This document shows positions 17,101 to 17,422 of a stretch of 17,422 bases of DNA, piece by piece (position 1 is the first letter of the stretch; the number at the start of each line of letters is the position of its first letter). A program made the position numbers and the translations under genes. Source of the stretch: CAZQIC01 sp964593555 (GTDB taxonomy: Bacteria > Bacteroidota > Bacteroidia > JAFLBG01). A model generated the notes under the pieces. It was not told the origin of the DNA, did no database searches, and was given only the letters and a program-made list of their open reading frames with translations. The DNA lies in assembly GCA_964593555.1 (NCBI GenBank), contig CAZQIC010000106.1, positions 1-17,422 of the forward strand, in the 5' to 3' direction.

Positions 17101-17422
17101 TATCGATTGGCCGTATTGGAGTAGGGAAAACAGGAGTAATAATGAGAATGCTAATATGCTCAACTTCGCCTGTGATAAAGAAAAGTATACTACCGGTGAA
17201 AATATAAAATTATCATTTCCGTCTTCAGCTGCAGGTACGGCATTAGTTAGTATTGAGACCGGAGCTAAAGTGGTTAAAAAATTCTGGATACAAACAAAAA
17301 AAGGAGAAACGGTTTATGAATTTCCTGCATCCGGCAATATGGCACCAAATGCTTTTGTTCATGTCACATTAAGGGAGGTTCTATTAATTGATTTTAACAA
17401 ATGTAACCGTATTTTTTTTTAG
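14159..17422 (+). CDS. Alpha-2-macroglobulin-like lipoprotein, 3'-truncated
   Basis: This is the N-terminal part of a bacterial alpha-2-macroglobulin, an envelope lipoprotein family thought to trap foreign proteases. Residues 1-25 are a lipoprotein signal with lipobox LSAC (Cys25). Macroglobulin-like beta domains follow. An MG2-type domain is clear at about 634-745 ('GFIYGERGVWRPGDSLYLNF', 'LPPNHPVKFELRDPNGQ', 'GNYTATAKVG'). An acidic, Tyr/Trp-rich insert occupies about 473-530, of a kind I recall in Bacteroidota members. Resemblance holds to 'APNAFVHVTL' (codon ending at 17371), where family members usually continue with 'LQPH'. Here the frame runs into 16 unrelated residues ('REVLLIDFNKCNRIFF') and a TAG at the last bases. 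Family members of this type are roughly 1800-1900 residues, so the bait region, any CxEQ thioester and the C-terminal receptor-like domains are missing. A pbpC partner, common beside such genes, cannot be assessed. Confidence 0.85.
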   Translation: MKTTRNFRFLASIIIFVIIALLSACFNRRPTINSTNPAFAKYISGFTSGMVSRKSSIRIELVHGVNEPDTAGHTGQTYLDSAAAYNASLTHPLPDSSLLEDAFSFEPEIKGHAIWITDRIIEFIPSELLPPNQLYTAEFILKNVAVVDNDLEKFNFQLSTYPQNLFVAVDGLRNYDDYNIEWEKLTGKISTSDYEDTTAIKKVLTVTQNGKSLFVKITPSYRNNEFYFYVDSIKRTEKPGKLLVTWNGEAIKSITTGNQEITIPALGDFTVIDAKVIDDGDQYVELTFSDPILYNQNLKGIINIQGMENLTYTVENNHVKVFLQNRIEGDKLLSVTNGIKNFRGYKMSAAYSISLHFDEPNPLVRINGNGCILPNSNGLIFPFEAISLKAVDVRVVKIFENNVHQFLQVNNLDGNGGLMRVGKVIVEKRIALDYDKKKNLKQWNTFVVDLKKLISPDPGAIYKVSIKFNKAYAICNCDDAENEASENGATFVEQDDNWDERYWYGGSFDDGYDYWDDYYEGYSPCQNYYYYGKAVSRSILASDIGLIYKLDDNKMSHAFVTNMITARPMPGATIEYYDYTRQLIASGVAGADGMLDLQLKRKPFLMLAKSGKQRGYLKLLDGSANSLSKFDIEGEVVQKGIKGFIYGERGVWRPGDSLYLNFIMEDKEKRLPPNHPVKFELRDPNGQIVSQVTKTKNTNGLYDFRTATTAEAPTGNYTATAKVGNRTFMEYLKIETVKPNRLKIYMDFDKGKINDTTAKLTVKWLHGAIAKNLHAVVNVSVNESQTSFAKYRSYEFDSPIRKYSANTEAVFDGNLDEKGEAQLKTNIDVGQTAPGMLRATYISKVFEEGGDFSIDRYSIPYSPYKTYVGLAAPETKSYAMETGNKYKFDVVTLDEKGLLINTSKLQVKIYKIQWRWWYERGDENFANYISRSSTVVVKDTMINAKDGKGGFKFGINYPEYGRYLITVTDPVGGHQTGKIVYIDWPYWSRENRSNNENANMLNFACDKEKYTTGENIKLSFPSSAAGTALVSIETGAKVVKKFWIQTKKGETVYEFPASGNMAPNAFVHVTLREVLLIDFNKCNRIFF
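17372..17422 (+). repeat. Right-edge segment, inverted partner of the left edge
   Basis: Beginning exactly where alpha-2-macroglobulin resemblance stops, the sequence reads AGGGAGGTTCTA and continues AT-rich to a run of nine T. It matches the outward-reading left edge (from base 51 on the minus strand) at 21 of 30 positions. The simplest reading is that both edges enter copies of one repeated element, probably an insertion sequence whose repeats broke the assembly. The segment is too short to name a family. Confidence 0.35.

Noticed and set aside
1..17422. Circular molecule closing end to start
   Set aside because: The two edges do not overlap directly and the joined frame restores neither broken gene; the edge similarity is inverted, not direct.

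Overview
This AT-rich window almost certainly comes from a member of the Bacteroidota, most likely from the gliding or environmental branches (Sphingobacteriia/Chitinophagia-like). Four of the six genes end in the type B C-terminal sorting domain of the type IX secretion system (T9SS), with 'FSP(D/N)xxGxN' followed by 'YDRWG' and a final 'GN(I/V)(S/T)L(V/I/L)R'. Two genes are preceded by matches to the Bacteroidota promoter (TTG, about 20 nt, TAnnTTTG). The sixth gene is a lipoprotein of the bacterial alpha-2-macroglobulin family, in a form that I recall from this phylum. The exact lineage cannot be fixed from the sequence.

Layout. Bases 1-69 are non-coding and include a perfect 10-bp hairpin. 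70-1446 (+) is the C-terminal remnant of a T9SS surface protein made of Ig-like repeats. It meets tail to tail, 12 bp apart, a complete multidomain T9SS protein at 1459-4995 (-). Upstream of that on the same strand is 5110-8103 (-), a DUF7948/SBBP-repeat/PKD/Ig T9SS protein. A 171-bp divergent intergenic region separates it from a larger relative at 8275-12408 (+), which also carries a 300-bp tandem repeat array. Next come an unrecognised all-helical cytoplasmic protein at 12469-14019 (+, TTG start) and the alpha-2-macroglobulin-like lipoprotein at 14159-17422 (+), which loses family resemblance at about 17372.

Function. The left 12.4 kb is a cluster of very large, repetitive, secreted proteins expected to be exported by Sec and then carried through T9SS to the cell surface. 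Their modules (beta-propeller-like, SBBP, PKD, Ig-like and 'GCDS' repeats) suggest adhesion or matrix roles; no catalytic domain was seen. No T9SS machinery gene lies in the window. The alpha-2-macroglobulin lipoprotein would be a protease trap or envelope defence protein, but the bait region and thioester region are missing.

No clear novel enzymatic or defence system is visible. The observations most worth checking are: both end genes are broken, and the two outward-reading edges share a diverged inverted repeat (21 of 30 bases), as expected if both edges fall in copies of one mobile element; a penultimate-Ig plus sorting-domain cassette that looks shuffled between neighbouring genes, with 56 of 58 bases identical; an exact 300-bp protein-coding tandem repeat; a promoter that fixes a gene start; and a direct repeat with 21-bp spacing upstream of the alpha-2-macroglobulin gene.
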